DNA of 14,767 nt, from positions 1 through 14,767 of the forward strand of contig JAEZDB010000424.1 in the NCBI GenBank assembly GCA_023429855.1, read 5' to 3'. The notes under the pieces were generated by a model that searched no databases, had not been told where the DNA came from, and saw only the letters and a list, made by a program, of their open reading frames with translations. The translations under genes and the position numbers were made by a program. The stretch's first letter is position 1. The number at the start of each line of letters is the position of its first letter. This DNA comes from Actinomycetes bacterium (GTDB lineage Bacteria > Actinomycetota > Thermoleophilia > Solirubrobacterales > Solirubrobacteraceae). Shown here piece by piece: positions 1 through 7,280 of this stretch.

Positions 1-3000
1 GAGCAGGGCGGCGCAGGCGGTGCCGCGACGGTCGAGTCGACCGTGCTGCGCGGCGGCGCTGGCGCACTTGCCCGCTACATGGACGAGTCGCTGACCGTCC
101 CGACCGCCACCTCGTTCCGCACGATCACCGTCACGCAGATGGCCGGCCGCCGCGAGCAGCTCAAGGCCGCCGGCAAGAAGGCGTCCTTCACGCACCTGAT
201 CGCCTACGCGATCGCGCGCGCCGCGACCGAGGTCATGCCGGTCATGGCCTACCGCTACGAGGTCATCGACGGCAAGGCCACGCGCCACGACGACGGCCAG
301 GTCAACCTCGGCATCGCCGTCGACGTCGAGAAGCGCGACGGCTCGCGCACCCTGATGGTCCCGGTGATCCGCGACGCCGGCCGCCTCTCCTTCCAGGAGT
401 TCCTGGACGCGTTCGCCGACCTGATCACGAAGGCCCGCGAGAACAAGCTCTCCGCCGACGACCTGCAGGGCGGCAACGTCTCCCTCACCAACCCCGGCGG
501 CCTGGGCACGATCGCCTCGGTCCCGCGCCTGATGAGCGGCCAGGGCACGATCATCGCCACCGGCTCGATCGACTACCCGGTCGGCCTCGGCAACGTGGGC
601 AAGGAGCTCGGCGTCGAGAAGGTCATGACGATGACCTCGACCTACGACCACCGGATCATCCAGGGCGCCGAGTCCGGCCGCTTCCTGCAGACGGTCGAGG
701 CCTACCTGCAGGGCGAGCACGAGTTCTACGAGGGCATCTTCGCCGACCTCGGCGTGGCCATCGGCCCGAAGCCGACTCCGCCCAAGCCGAGCCTGCAGGC
801 GCCCGCGCAGACCTTCACCGCCGGCGGCGGTGGCGGCATCGACCTCGAGCTGCTCCAAGCCGTGCAGGCGGGTACCGCGATCATCAAGGCGTACCGCACC
901 CACGGCCACCTCGCCGCGCGCCTCGACCCGCTCGGCACCGAGCCCAAGGGCGACCCGTCGCTCAGCCCCGATGCGCTGAACCTCACCCCCGAGCTCATGA
1001 GCCGGATCCCGTCGAAGGTCCTGCGGGTGCACGTGGCCGGCGAGTCGCTCAGCGAGTCGCTGCCGAAGCTGCGCGACGTCTACTGCGGCACGCTGGCCTA
1101 CGAGGTCGAGCACATCTCCTCGCACCGCCAGCGCACGTGGCTGCGCGAGCAGATCGAGTCGGGGACGCACCGCACGCCGCTCAGCTCCCCCGACAAGGTC
1201 CGCCTCCTCGACCGCCTGATCGCCGTCGACGCTTTCGAGCGGTTCATGCACAAGGCGTACCTCGGCCAGAAGCAGTTCTCGATCGAGGGCCTCGACATGA
1301 CGGTCCCGATGATCGACGCGCTCGTCTGGCACAGCGCGCACGACGGCGCCGAAGAGGTCGTCATCGGCATGGCCCACCGTGGCCGGCTCTCGGTCCTCGC
1401 CCACAACCTGGGTCGCGCGTACGACTCGATCTTCGCCGAGTTCGAGGGCGCATCGACGCTCAAGGCCGTGACGACCATCCCGCAGGGCGGCACGGGCGAC
1501 GTGAAGTACCACCACGGTGCCGCGGGCACGCAGCAGCTCGACGACGGCACCAGCGTGCGCGTGCACCTGGAGTCCAACCCGTCGCACCTGGAGTTCGTCC
1601 ACCCGGTCGTCGCCGGCGCCGCGCGCGCCGTGCAGACGAGCCGCGGCGACGATCGGATCCGCCGCGACACGCGCCTGGCGCTCCCGATCGTGCTCCACGG
1701 CGACGCGGCCTTCCCCGGCCAGGGCGTCGTCGCCGAGACGCTCAACCTGCAGGGCCTCGACGGCTACAACGTCGGCGGCACCGTCCACATCATCCAGAAC
1801 AACCAGGTGGGCTTCACCACCGACCCGGATGACTCCCGCTCCACGCACTGGTCGTCGGACCTCGCCAAGGGCTTCGACGTGCCGATCATCCACGTCAACG
1901 CGGACGACGTGGAGGCCTGCATCGCTGCGGCGAACCTCGCCTTCGCGTTCCGCAAAGAGTTCGGCCACGACGTCGTCATCGACCTGATCGGCTACCGGCG
2001 CTTCGGCCACAACGAGGCCGACGAGCCTGCCTACACGCAGCCGCTGATGTACCAGCGGATCAAGGACCACCCGCGCGTGTCTGAGCTGTGGGCAGACTCC
2101 CTCGTCAACGCTGGCGTGATCCATCGCGAAGAGGTCGAAGAGAAGAAGAGCAAGATCTGGCAGGAGCTCACGCAGCTCCACGGCGATCTGCGCGAGCGCA
2201 TCAAGGCCGCCGACGGCGACGTCTCGATGGCGACGGGCCAGACCACCGGCCAGTACCAGATCGACACGTCGCGCGGTGAGGCGGTCACGACCGCGGTGCC
2301 GGCCGACGTGCTGCGCGAGCTCAACGACGAGCTGCTCCGCGTGCCTGAGGGCTTTACGGTCCACCCGAAGCTGATCAAGACGGTCATCGAGAAGCGCAGG
2401 GGCGCGCTCGGCGAAGACGGCGGCATCGACTGGGCCCACGCCGAGTCGCTGGCGTTCGCCTCGCTGCTGCGCGACGGCGTGCCCGTGCGCCTCACCGGCC
2501 AGGACGCCGAGCGCGGCACGTTCTCGCAGCGCCACGCGGTGCTGCACGACTTCAAGAACGGCCAGACGTTCTCGGCGATCCAGCAGCTCAAGGGCGCCCA
2601 GGCCACGCTCGAGCTCCACAACTCGCCGCTCTCAGAGACCGCCTGCCTCGGCTTTGAGTACGGCTACGCCGAAGAGGCCGCCGAGTCGCTCGTGCTGTGG
2701 GAAGCCCAGTTCGGCGACTTCGGCAACGGCGCGCAGGTCATCATCGACCAGTTCATCGTCTCCGGCCTCGCCAAGTGGGGCCAGACGTCGCGCCTGACGA
2801 TGCTCCTGCCGCACGGCTACGAGGGGTCGGGTCCGGAACACTCTTCCGCCCGCCTGGAGCGCTTCCTGCAGCTCGCGGCAGAGGGCAACATCCGCGTCGC
2901 CAACCTCACGACGCCTGCGCAGTACTTCCACCTGCTGCGCGCACAGGCGCTCACCGACCGCCTGCGGCCGCTGATCATCATGACCCCGAAGTCGCTCCTG

Positions 3001-3498
3001 CGACTCGGCGCGGCCACGAACCGCATCCAGCACCTCTCCGACACGAAGTTCTTCTCCGTGCTCGGCGAGCCGCGCGTGCCACACGAGAAGGTCGAGCGCC
3101 TCGTGCTCTGCACCGGCAAGATCTACTACGACCTCGTCGGGCACCCGAGCCGCAAGGAAGAGGAGCGCGTCGCGGTGGGCCGCGTCGAGCTGCTCTACCC
3201 GTTCCCCGAGGAGCAGCTGCGCCAGCTCATCGAGTCCTACCCGAACCTCAAGGAAGTGGTTTGGGCGCAGGAAGAGCCGCGCAACATGGGCGCCCGCGCG
3301 CACATGTTCCCGCGCCTCACGCAGATGCTCCAGGAGTCGGGGCTGCGCCTCGGCTACATCGGCCGCCCGGAGCGCGCGAGCCCAGGCGAGGGCTACCCGG
3401 CCGCGCACCTCACGGAGCAGAACCGCATCGTCGAGACGGCCATCGACATGGGCATTGCCGTGTCGCCGCACCCGCGCCGCTCGCCGGGTCGCCGCTAG
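1..3498 (+). CDS. kgd: Multifunctional 2-oxoglutarate dehydrogenase/decarboxylase, E2-E1 fusion (5' end outside window)
   Basis: This is the actinobacterial fused 2-oxoglutarate dehydrogenase of the TCA cycle. It joins an E2-like succinyltransferase domain to a thiamine-diphosphate E1 that decarboxylates 2-oxoglutarate. The frame is already open at base 1, so the GTG at 43 is internal and the N-terminus, probably under 100 residues, lies upstream. The E2-like domain ends around base 720. It carries the catalytic-type His (codon 649-651) in DHRIIQGAESG, where Gln replaces the Asp of the classical HxxxDG motif, as is usual in this family. A Pro/Gly linker (about 760-840) leads into E1. E1 shows GMAHRGRLSVLAHNLG, the ThDP/Mg region GDAAFPGQGVV to NNQVGFT (1699-1815), RRFGHNEADEPAYTQP, TGQDAERGTFSQRHAVLHD and LPHGYEGSGPEHSSARLERF. 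The TAG stop at 3496 is followed by two hairpins. Family assignment is secure. The balance of decarboxylase versus dehydrogenase activity cannot be read from sequence. Confidence 0.96.
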   Translation, partial: EQGGAGGAATVESTVLRGGAGALARYMDESLTVPTATSFRTITVTQMAGRREQLKAAGKKASFTHLIAYAIARAATEVMPVMAYRYEVIDGKATRHDDGQVNLGIAVDVEKRDGSRTLMVPVIRDAGRLSFQEFLDAFADLITKARENKLSADDLQGGNVSLTNPGGLGTIASVPRLMSGQGTIIATGSIDYPVGLGNVGKELGVEKVMTMTSTYDHRIIQGAESGRFLQTVEAYLQGEHEFYEGIFADLGVAIGPKPTPPKPSLQAPAQTFTAGGGGGIDLELLQAVQAGTAIIKAYRTHGHLAARLDPLGTEPKGDPSLSPDALNLTPELMSRIPSKVLRVHVAGESLSESLPKLRDVYCGTLAYEVEHISSHRQRTWLREQIESGTHRTPLSSPDKVRLLDRLIAVDAFERFMHKAYLGQKQFSIEGLDMTVPMIDALVWHSAHDGAEEVVIGMAHRGRLSVLAHNLGRAYDSIFAEFEGASTLKAVTTIPQGGTGDVKYHHGAAGTQQLDDGTSVRVHLESNPSHLEFVHPVVAGAARAVQTSRGDDRIRRDTRLALPIVLHGDAAFPGQGVVAETLNLQGLDGYNVGGTVHIIQNNQVGFTTDPDDSRSTHWSSDLAKGFDVPIIHVNADDVEACIAAANLAFAFRKEFGHDVVIDLIGYRRFGHNEADEPAYTQPLMYQRIKDHPRVSELWADSLVNAGVIHREEVEEKKSKIWQELTQLHGDLRERIKAADGDVSMATGQTTGQYQIDTSRGEAVTTAVPADVLRELNDELLRVPEGFTVHPKLIKTVIEKRRGALGEDGGIDWAHAESLAFASLLRDGVPVRLTGQDAERGTFSQRHAVLHDFKNGQTFSAIQQLKGAQATLELHNSPLSETACLGFEYGYAEEAAESLVLWEAQFGDFGNGAQVIIDQFIVSGLAKWGQTSRLTMLLPHGYEGSGPEHSSARLERFLQLAAEGNIRVANLTTPAQYFHLLRAQALTDRLRPLIIMTPKSLLRLGAATNRIQHLSDTKFFSVLGEPRVPHEKVERLVLCTGKIYYDLVGHPSRKEEERVAVGRVELLYPFPEEQLRQLIESYPNLKEVVWAQEEPRNMGARAHMFPRLTQMLQESGLRLGYIGRPERASPGEGYPAAHLTEQNRIVETAIDMGIAVSPHPRRSPGRR

Positions 3499-3507
3499 CT
3501 AGCGCGA

Positions 3508-3533
3508 GCCCGTCCTCCTTTCGGGGGACGGGC
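3508..3533 (+). terminator. Hairpin just after kgd
   Basis: An 11-bp stem (3508-3518 with 3523-3533, one G-T wobble) has a TTTC loop and starts 10 bases after the kgd stop. It is very GC-rich but has no T-run after it. It could be a weak terminator or an mRNA 3'-end stabiliser acting with the stronger hairpin downstream. Confidence 0.5.
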
Positions 3534-3550
3534 CCTAAAGGTCAGGTCCT

Positions 3551-3592
3551 ACCTCCGGGCGCCATCGGTCACTCCGATGGCGCCGAGGTTTT
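3551..3592 (+). terminator. Intrinsic terminator of kgd
   Basis: An uninterrupted 11-bp stem (3558-3568 with 3574-3584, loop TCACT) is extended by 5 more pairs (3551-3555 with 3585-3589) across a 2-base bulge. It is followed by TTTT (3589-3592). Position and structure fit a Rho-independent terminator that ends kgd transcription before the next small gene. Confidence 0.7.
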
Positions 3593-3671
3593 GGCGTCGT
3601 CGCGCTACGCTCGTTCACATTCTGACCATCTTCGCCCGCACCTCTGCGGTCGAAATGCAATCGGACCGGCT

Positions 3672-3677
3672 TAGCGT
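3672..3677 (+). promoter_or_regulatory. Possible -10 box (TAGCGT) of a leaderless small gene
   Basis: TAGCGT matches the actinobacterial TANNNT -10 pattern and ends 7 bases before the ATG at 3685. No Shine-Dalgarno sequence lies in front of that ATG. This would place transcription start at or next to the start codon. No convincing -35 was identified. Confidence 0.3.
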
Positions 3678-3684
3678 GCATCGC

Positions 3685-3828
3685 ATGTTGTACGGACTTG
3701 TTGTTCTCCTGCTCGTCGTTGCCGTAGCGCTCTTCCTTGCGAAGGTCGCCGTGGGTGGCGGCATCATCGGGATCCTCGCGCTGATCCTGCTGGTCTACGT
3801 CGTGATGAACGCACCGAAGCGCGTCTAA
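3685..3828 (+). CDS. Small hydrophobic membrane protein (47 aa), function unknown
   Basis: I do not recognise a family. The ATG at 3685 gives MLYGLVVLLLVVAVALFLAK, then a Gly-rich turn (VGGGIIG), a second hydrophobic stretch (ILALILLVYVV) and a short basic tail (NAPKRV). This fits a two-helix hairpin in the membrane, or one long helix. An in-frame ATG at 3577 would add 36 residues, but it lies inside the kgd terminator and the extra part looks unlike coding sequence. GTG at 3676 is another possible start. There is no clear ribosome binding site; a TAGCGT box 7 bases upstream allows leaderless translation. It stands alone between kgd and a convergent gene. Coding status is likely but not certain. 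Confidence 0.6.
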   Translation: MLYGLVVLLLVVAVALFLAKVAVGGGIIGILALILLVYVVMNAPKRV

Positions 3829-3902
3829 GCGCGACCCGAAGTGACCGTGGCCGACCGGGCCATCGGCTGCGAATTCGGGCGCTGAGCGCTTACCTTTTTC
3901 TC

Positions 3903-3926
3903 ACGCCGGAAAGTTGATTCCGGCGT
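3903..3926. repeat. Inverted repeat, 9-bp perfect stem
   Basis: Arms 3903-3911 and 3918-3926 (ACGCCGGAA / TTCCGGCGT) flank a 6-base loop. It lies in the 204-bp gap between two convergent genes. A TTTTT run sits on the 5' side (3895-3899), so in neither direction does a T-run follow the stem as in a classical terminator. Possible roles are a bidirectional transcription end, an RNA-processing site or a protein site. Confidence 0.45.
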
Positions 3927-3966
3927 CACAGACTGCGCCTCACCTTCGGGTGGGTGCACCACGGTT

Positions 3967-4003
3967 ACGAGCCGGAGCGTCGGGTGGGGCGTCTCCGGCT
4001 CGT
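3967..4003. repeat. Inverted repeat, 11-bp perfect stem, downstream of the EAL gene
   Basis: Arms 3967-3977 and 3993-4003 are perfect complements around a 15-base G-rich loop. It starts 30 bases past the stop of the minus-strand EAL gene and is the best candidate for ending that transcript, although no T-run follows on the minus strand. The rest of the gap (3829-4032) shows no gene. Confidence 0.45.
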
Positions 4004-4032
4004 CGCCGTTGTAGGGCCCGATCAGGCCGCGA

Positions 4033-6387
4033 CTACACCGGCGTCGGCTGCGCATCCTCGTCGTCGTCCGTCACGCCGCCACGCCGTCGATCGAGCGGTA
4101 TGCCGCCGCCGGCCAGCGCACTGCGGATTGCCGGGGCGACCGGACTCACGACCTCGGCTACCCCGAAGAACTGCTGGGCGCCGTGGTGCGCGAGCAGCCG
4201 GATCGTGCCGAGGCGTCGCTGCTCACGGCACCAGGCGACGAACGCGTCGGCATCGAGTGGACGCGCATAGTGGAAGCCCTGTCCCAAGCCGCAGCCCATC
4301 ATCGAGAGCATCTCGACCACCTCTGGCGACTCGATGCCCTCAGCGACAGTCCGCATGCCGAGGTTGCGGGCCAGGTCAAGGATCGACCAGACGATCACAC
4401 GATCGTCCTCGTCCGACACGATGTCGCGCACGAAGGAACGGTCGATCTTGAGCTCGTTGCAGTTCAGGTACTTGAGGTGGGCCAGCGACGAGTAGCCCGT
4501 GCCGAAGTCGTCGAGCGCGAACCCGATCCCGAGGGCGTTGATCGCACGGATCACCTCGGCCGTCTTCGCAGGGTCGGCCATCGCCATGTCTTCGGTGATC
4601 TCGAGCTCGAGCGCCGAGCCGCGCAGCCCATAGCGCTCCAGCAGCTGTGCGAGCCGCCCGGGCAGGGCCGTGTCGGTGAGGTTCTCGGGCGACAGGTTCA
4701 CGGCGACGCTGAGCGCGAACCCCTCCGACCGCCAGCGCTGCACCTCGCGCAGCGCGGCGTTGAGCACCCAGGCGGTGAGCTGCGGCATCTGGCCGGTCTT
4801 CGCCGCCACCGGGAGGAACCGGTCGGGGGTCAACAGCCCTTCGTCGGGGTGCTGCCAGCGCACGAGCGCTTCGGCACCGGTCGTGAGGCCGGTGGAGAGG
4901 TCGATCTTCGGCTGGAAGAACACGCGCAGCTCGTCGCGCTCGATGCCCTCCCGCAGCTGCGCCGCGAACATCAGCCGCTCGCGGCTGCGCAGGTCGCGTG
5001 CCGGGTCGTAGACCAGCATCCGCAAGCGCTTGTCCTTGGCCTCCTGCGACGCGATCTCGGCCCGTTGCAGCAGCTCGGCGACGTTGCGGCCGTGCGCAGG
5101 GAAGAAGACGAGGCCGACCCGCACCTGGATCGTGAGCGACACGCCATCGACCTGGAGCGGCGCCTCGATGCGGCCGATCAGCGCCTCGAGCGCGCCGCGC
5201 GCTGCCTGCTCGCTGGAGTGCGAGCGCAGGATCAGGGAGAAGGTGTTGCCAGCGAGGCGGACGGGCACGTCGGTGCCGGCGTGGGCGGAGAGCCGCGCGG
5301 CAAACTCGCGAAGCACCTCGTCGCCCACCCGGTGGCCGAGCGTCTCGTTGATCTCGTGCAGGTCCGTGATGTCGAGGATGGCGAGCGCGACGGGCATGTT
5401 GCGGCTGCCCGCGTACTCCAGCTCGCGCTCGAGCACGGCCTCGAGCTCGTAGCGGTCGGGCAAGCCCGTGAGGCGGTCGATGCCGCCGAGCTCCGACGGG
5501 TCGGTGCGCTGCGGCACGCGGCTCGGGGCGATCACGCGGCCGAACGCGCTGATCAGGACGAGGAGCGCGCACACGTCGGCGATCTGGCCGCCGCCTTGGC
5601 CTCGTCCATGCTGCACCAGGACGACCAAGGCCACCGCCACCGTGATGGCCTGCACGACCATCGAGACGCGGCGACGGTCGGGCGCGGGCAGTCCCGGGTC
5701 ACCGATCGCCGCGCCCGCGATAAGCAAGACGAACGCGAGCGCCTCGGCCCAGATCGGCGGCTGCAGCGACGCGCCGCCGAGCCCCAGCACATGAGCGAGC
5801 ACCAGCAGGCTGCTCCCGCCGAGCAGGAGGGCCACGCCGAGCGACGGCCTCCAGCCCTGCGCGATGACCACGCCGACGGCGGCGACGAGGCCGTAGAGGA
5901 CGACCGCCAGCATCATCTGCGACGGCAGGTCGAGGCGCGCGATGTCGGCGGCGATCGAAGAGACCATCAGCGTGGCGGCGACGACGGCAAAGCCCACGCT
6001 CATCGCCTCAAGCCGGTTCGTGCCCGCGTAGGGCCGGCGCCCGCCTACCGCCAGGATGCCCATGTAGGTGAGCAGGCCCATCGCCAGATCGGCCGTCTCA
6101 GCCAGACGTAGGTCACCGAGAAACCACGAGAGCACCCCGTGGGTCACGCCCGCGACCATCGCCGCGGTGGCCCACTCGTGGATGCCCAGCGCCGCGCGCG
6201 ACCGCAGCAGCGTGCTGAGCACGATCAGCGAGCACCCGGGGATGACGACGACAAGCAGGCCCGTCGGCGCCTCAGGCAGCAGGCGCTCCCAGTCGATCAG
6301 TCCGAACAGCGCCGCCAGGAGCAGCCCAGCCACCAGGGCGAGCGCGTACCGCAGCGGCTGCGGGCGAACGGGCGGACTATGGGGCAC
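4033..6387 (-). CDS. Membrane-anchored GGDEF-EAL protein; degenerate cyclase, probable active c-di-GMP phosphodiesterase
   Basis: The 784-residue protein starts at a GTG (6387). Residues about 10-295 hold some nine or ten hydrophobic helices with no recognised sensor domain. Residues 300-455 are a GGDEF domain (DRLTGLP at 304) whose signature is AGNTF (379-383) instead of GGDEF. Its FKxxND-type segment reads LHEINE and no RxxD inhibitory site is seen, so cyclase activity is very unlikely. Residues about 470-720 are an EAL domain with the full metal and catalytic set: E506 (EALVRW), N564 (VNLSPENL), E596 (LEITED), D626-D627 (DDFGTGYSS), K647 (LKIDRSF), E683 (VAEGIES) and Q703 (GQGF). It should hydrolyse c-di-GMP to pGpG at the inner face of the membrane. 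The degenerate domain may sense GTP or act as scaffold (known for other such proteins, inferred here). It is co-oriented with nucS, 92 bp away; an operon is possible but not shown. Confidence 0.92.
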   Translation of the reverse strand: MPHSPPVRPQPLRYALALVAGLLLAALFGLIDWERLLPEAPTGLLVVVIPGCSLIVLSTLLRSRAALGIHEWATAAMVAGVTHGVLSWFLGDLRLAETADLAMGLLTYMGILAVGGRRPYAGTNRLEAMSVGFAVVAATLMVSSIAADIARLDLPSQMMLAVVLYGLVAAVGVVIAQGWRPSLGVALLLGGSSLLVLAHVLGLGGASLQPPIWAEALAFVLLIAGAAIGDPGLPAPDRRRVSMVVQAITVAVALVVLVQHGRGQGGGQIADVCALLVLISAFGRVIAPSRVPQRTDPSELGGIDRLTGLPDRYELEAVLERELEYAGSRNMPVALAILDITDLHEINETLGHRVGDEVLREFAARLSAHAGTDVPVRLAGNTFSLILRSHSSEQAARGALEALIGRIEAPLQVDGVSLTIQVRVGLVFFPAHGRNVAELLQRAEIASQEAKDKRLRMLVYDPARDLRSRERLMFAAQLREGIERDELRVFFQPKIDLSTGLTTGAEALVRWQHPDEGLLTPDRFLPVAAKTGQMPQLTAWVLNAALREVQRWRSEGFALSVAVNLSPENLTDTALPGRLAQLLERYGLRGSALELEITEDMAMADPAKTAEVIRAINALGIGFALDDFGTGYSSLAHLKYLNCNELKIDRSFVRDIVSDEDDRVIVWSILDLARNLGMRTVAEGIESPEVVEMLSMMGCGLGQGFHYARPLDADAFVAWCREQRRLGTIRLLAHHGAQQFFGVAEVVSPVAPAIRSALAGGGIPLDRRRGGVTDDDEDAQPTPV

Positions 6388-6479
6388 CCCCGTGGAGTCG
6401 ACCGGCGGTGACCGGGAAGGAAGCTCCGTGGACGAGGAGTGGAGCCGACAACGCGCGCACCCACTGGTGCAACCACGCG

Positions 6480-7154
6480 TCAGCCAAAGAGCGTGAGGTC
6501 GGCCTCGCGCTCGCCGCGGACGACCGCCAGGTCGACCTCGACCCAGTCGATGCCGCGGCTGGCGGCGAGGGTGCGCGCCTGCGGCGCGATGCGCTCGGCG
6601 ACGAGGATGCCGCGGCAGTCCTTGAGCGTCTCGTCGGCGCGCATCATCTCCAGGTAGCGCGTGAGCTGCTCGACGGCGTCGATCGTGCCGACCCGCTTGA
6701 TCTCGACCGCGACCCAGCCGTCTTCCTCATCGCGGCACATCAGGTCGACCGGGCCGATGTCGGTCGGCCACTCGCGGCGCACGAGGCGCAGCCCCTCACC
6801 GCAGAACTCGGGCGCCTCCGCCAGCGCAGCCTGCAGGTCCTTCTCAACGCCGTCCTTCTCCAGCGCCGCGGCCTCGCCCATATCGTGGAGCGTGTCGGAG
6901 ACGATCTCTTCGACCGTGATCTTCAGCTCGTCGTCGCCACCGACCTTGCGCACGTGCATCGAGGTCACGGGGTCGCCCTCGAACTCGACCACCGTCGGCG
7001 GCGTCATCCAGTTCTGCGGCTTGTAGCCGCCGGTGTCGGCGTGGACCATGACCGAGCCGTCGCTCTTGATCATGAGCAGGCGCAGCGCCATCGGGAGAAC
7101 GGCGGTCACGCGGCCGTAGTAGCGGACCTCGCAGCGGGCAACGATGAGACGCAT
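6480..7154 (-). CDS. nucS: Endonuclease NucS (EndoMS), non-canonical mismatch repair
   Basis: This is the 224-residue DUF91/NucS nuclease that cuts DNA at mismatches and stands in for MutS/MutL in many actinobacteria and archaea. The start was set at MRLIVARCEVRYYGRV because that is the conserved family N-terminus; the frame stays open 84 codons further upstream, but that part resembles nothing in the family. The N-terminal DNA-binding half has YKPQNWM (residues 44-50). The C-terminal PD-(D/E)xK nuclease shows GPVDLMCRDE (D137) and VAVEIK (E151, K153), followed by EQLTRYLE. The tail EADLTLFG resembles the clamp-binding motif at the NucS C-terminus. No Shine-Dalgarno is visible; TACCGT lies 8 bases before the ATG, so leaderless expression is possible. 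Upstream begins the scar of a decayed element. Confidence 0.95.
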   Translation of the reverse strand: MRLIVARCEVRYYGRVTAVLPMALRLLMIKSDGSVMVHADTGGYKPQNWMTPPTVVEFEGDPVTSMHVRKVGGDDELKITVEEIVSDTLHDMGEAAALEKDGVEKDLQAALAEAPEFCGEGLRLVRREWPTDIGPVDLMCRDEEDGWVAVEIKRVGTIDAVEQLTRYLEMMRADETLKDCRGILVAERIAPQARTLAASRGIDWVEVDLAVVRGEREADLTLFG

Positions 7155-7162
7155 CGAGGTAA

Positions 7163-7168
7163 ACGGTA
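7163..7168 (-). promoter_or_regulatory. Possible -10 box (TACCGT) for leaderless nucS
   Basis: Read on the minus strand, TACCGT fits TANNNT and ends 8 bases before the nucS ATG. A TTGGAC sits at 7181-7186 but only 12 bases away, too close for a normal -35. Support is only moderate. Confidence 0.3.
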
Positions 7169-7205
7169 CGGGGCTGGCCGGTCCAACGCCCGCTGGCGCG
7201 CTTCC

Positions 7206-7224
7206 CGCCCGCTCTTTGCGGGCG
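7206..7224. repeat. Hairpin upstream of nucS
   Basis: CGCCCGC (7206-7212) pairs with GCGGGCG (7218-7224) around TCTTT. It lies between nucS and the truncated regulator, close to the presumed left junction of the decayed element. It may be an operator or simply junction sequence. Confidence 0.3.
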
Positions 7225-7280
7225 ACCCAACCGGGAAACCAGGAGAAGCCCCCTTGATTCCAGCAGCCGATGGGGAATGA

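Noticed and set aside
43..45. GTG as start of kgd
   Set aside because: The frame is open back to base 1 and the E2 domain is already under way; it is an internal Val codon.
2632..3471. Minus-strand open frame opposite kgd
   Set aside because: Shadow of the highly conserved E1 C-terminal region; the product has no recognisable features.
3577..3684. 36-codon extension of the small membrane protein
   Set aside because: It starts inside the kgd terminator hairpin, and the extra sequence is not membrane-like or conserved-looking.
5200..5500. Active diguanylate cyclase
   Set aside because: The GGDEF signature is AGNTF and neighbouring active-site residues are altered, so synthesis of c-di-GMP is not expected.
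4183..6111. Long plus-strand open frame (642 codons) antisense to the EAL gene
   Set aside because: It mirrors the GGDEF-EAL gene. Its product is Arg/Glu/His/Gln-rich with no domain, typical of antisense frames in GC-rich DNA.
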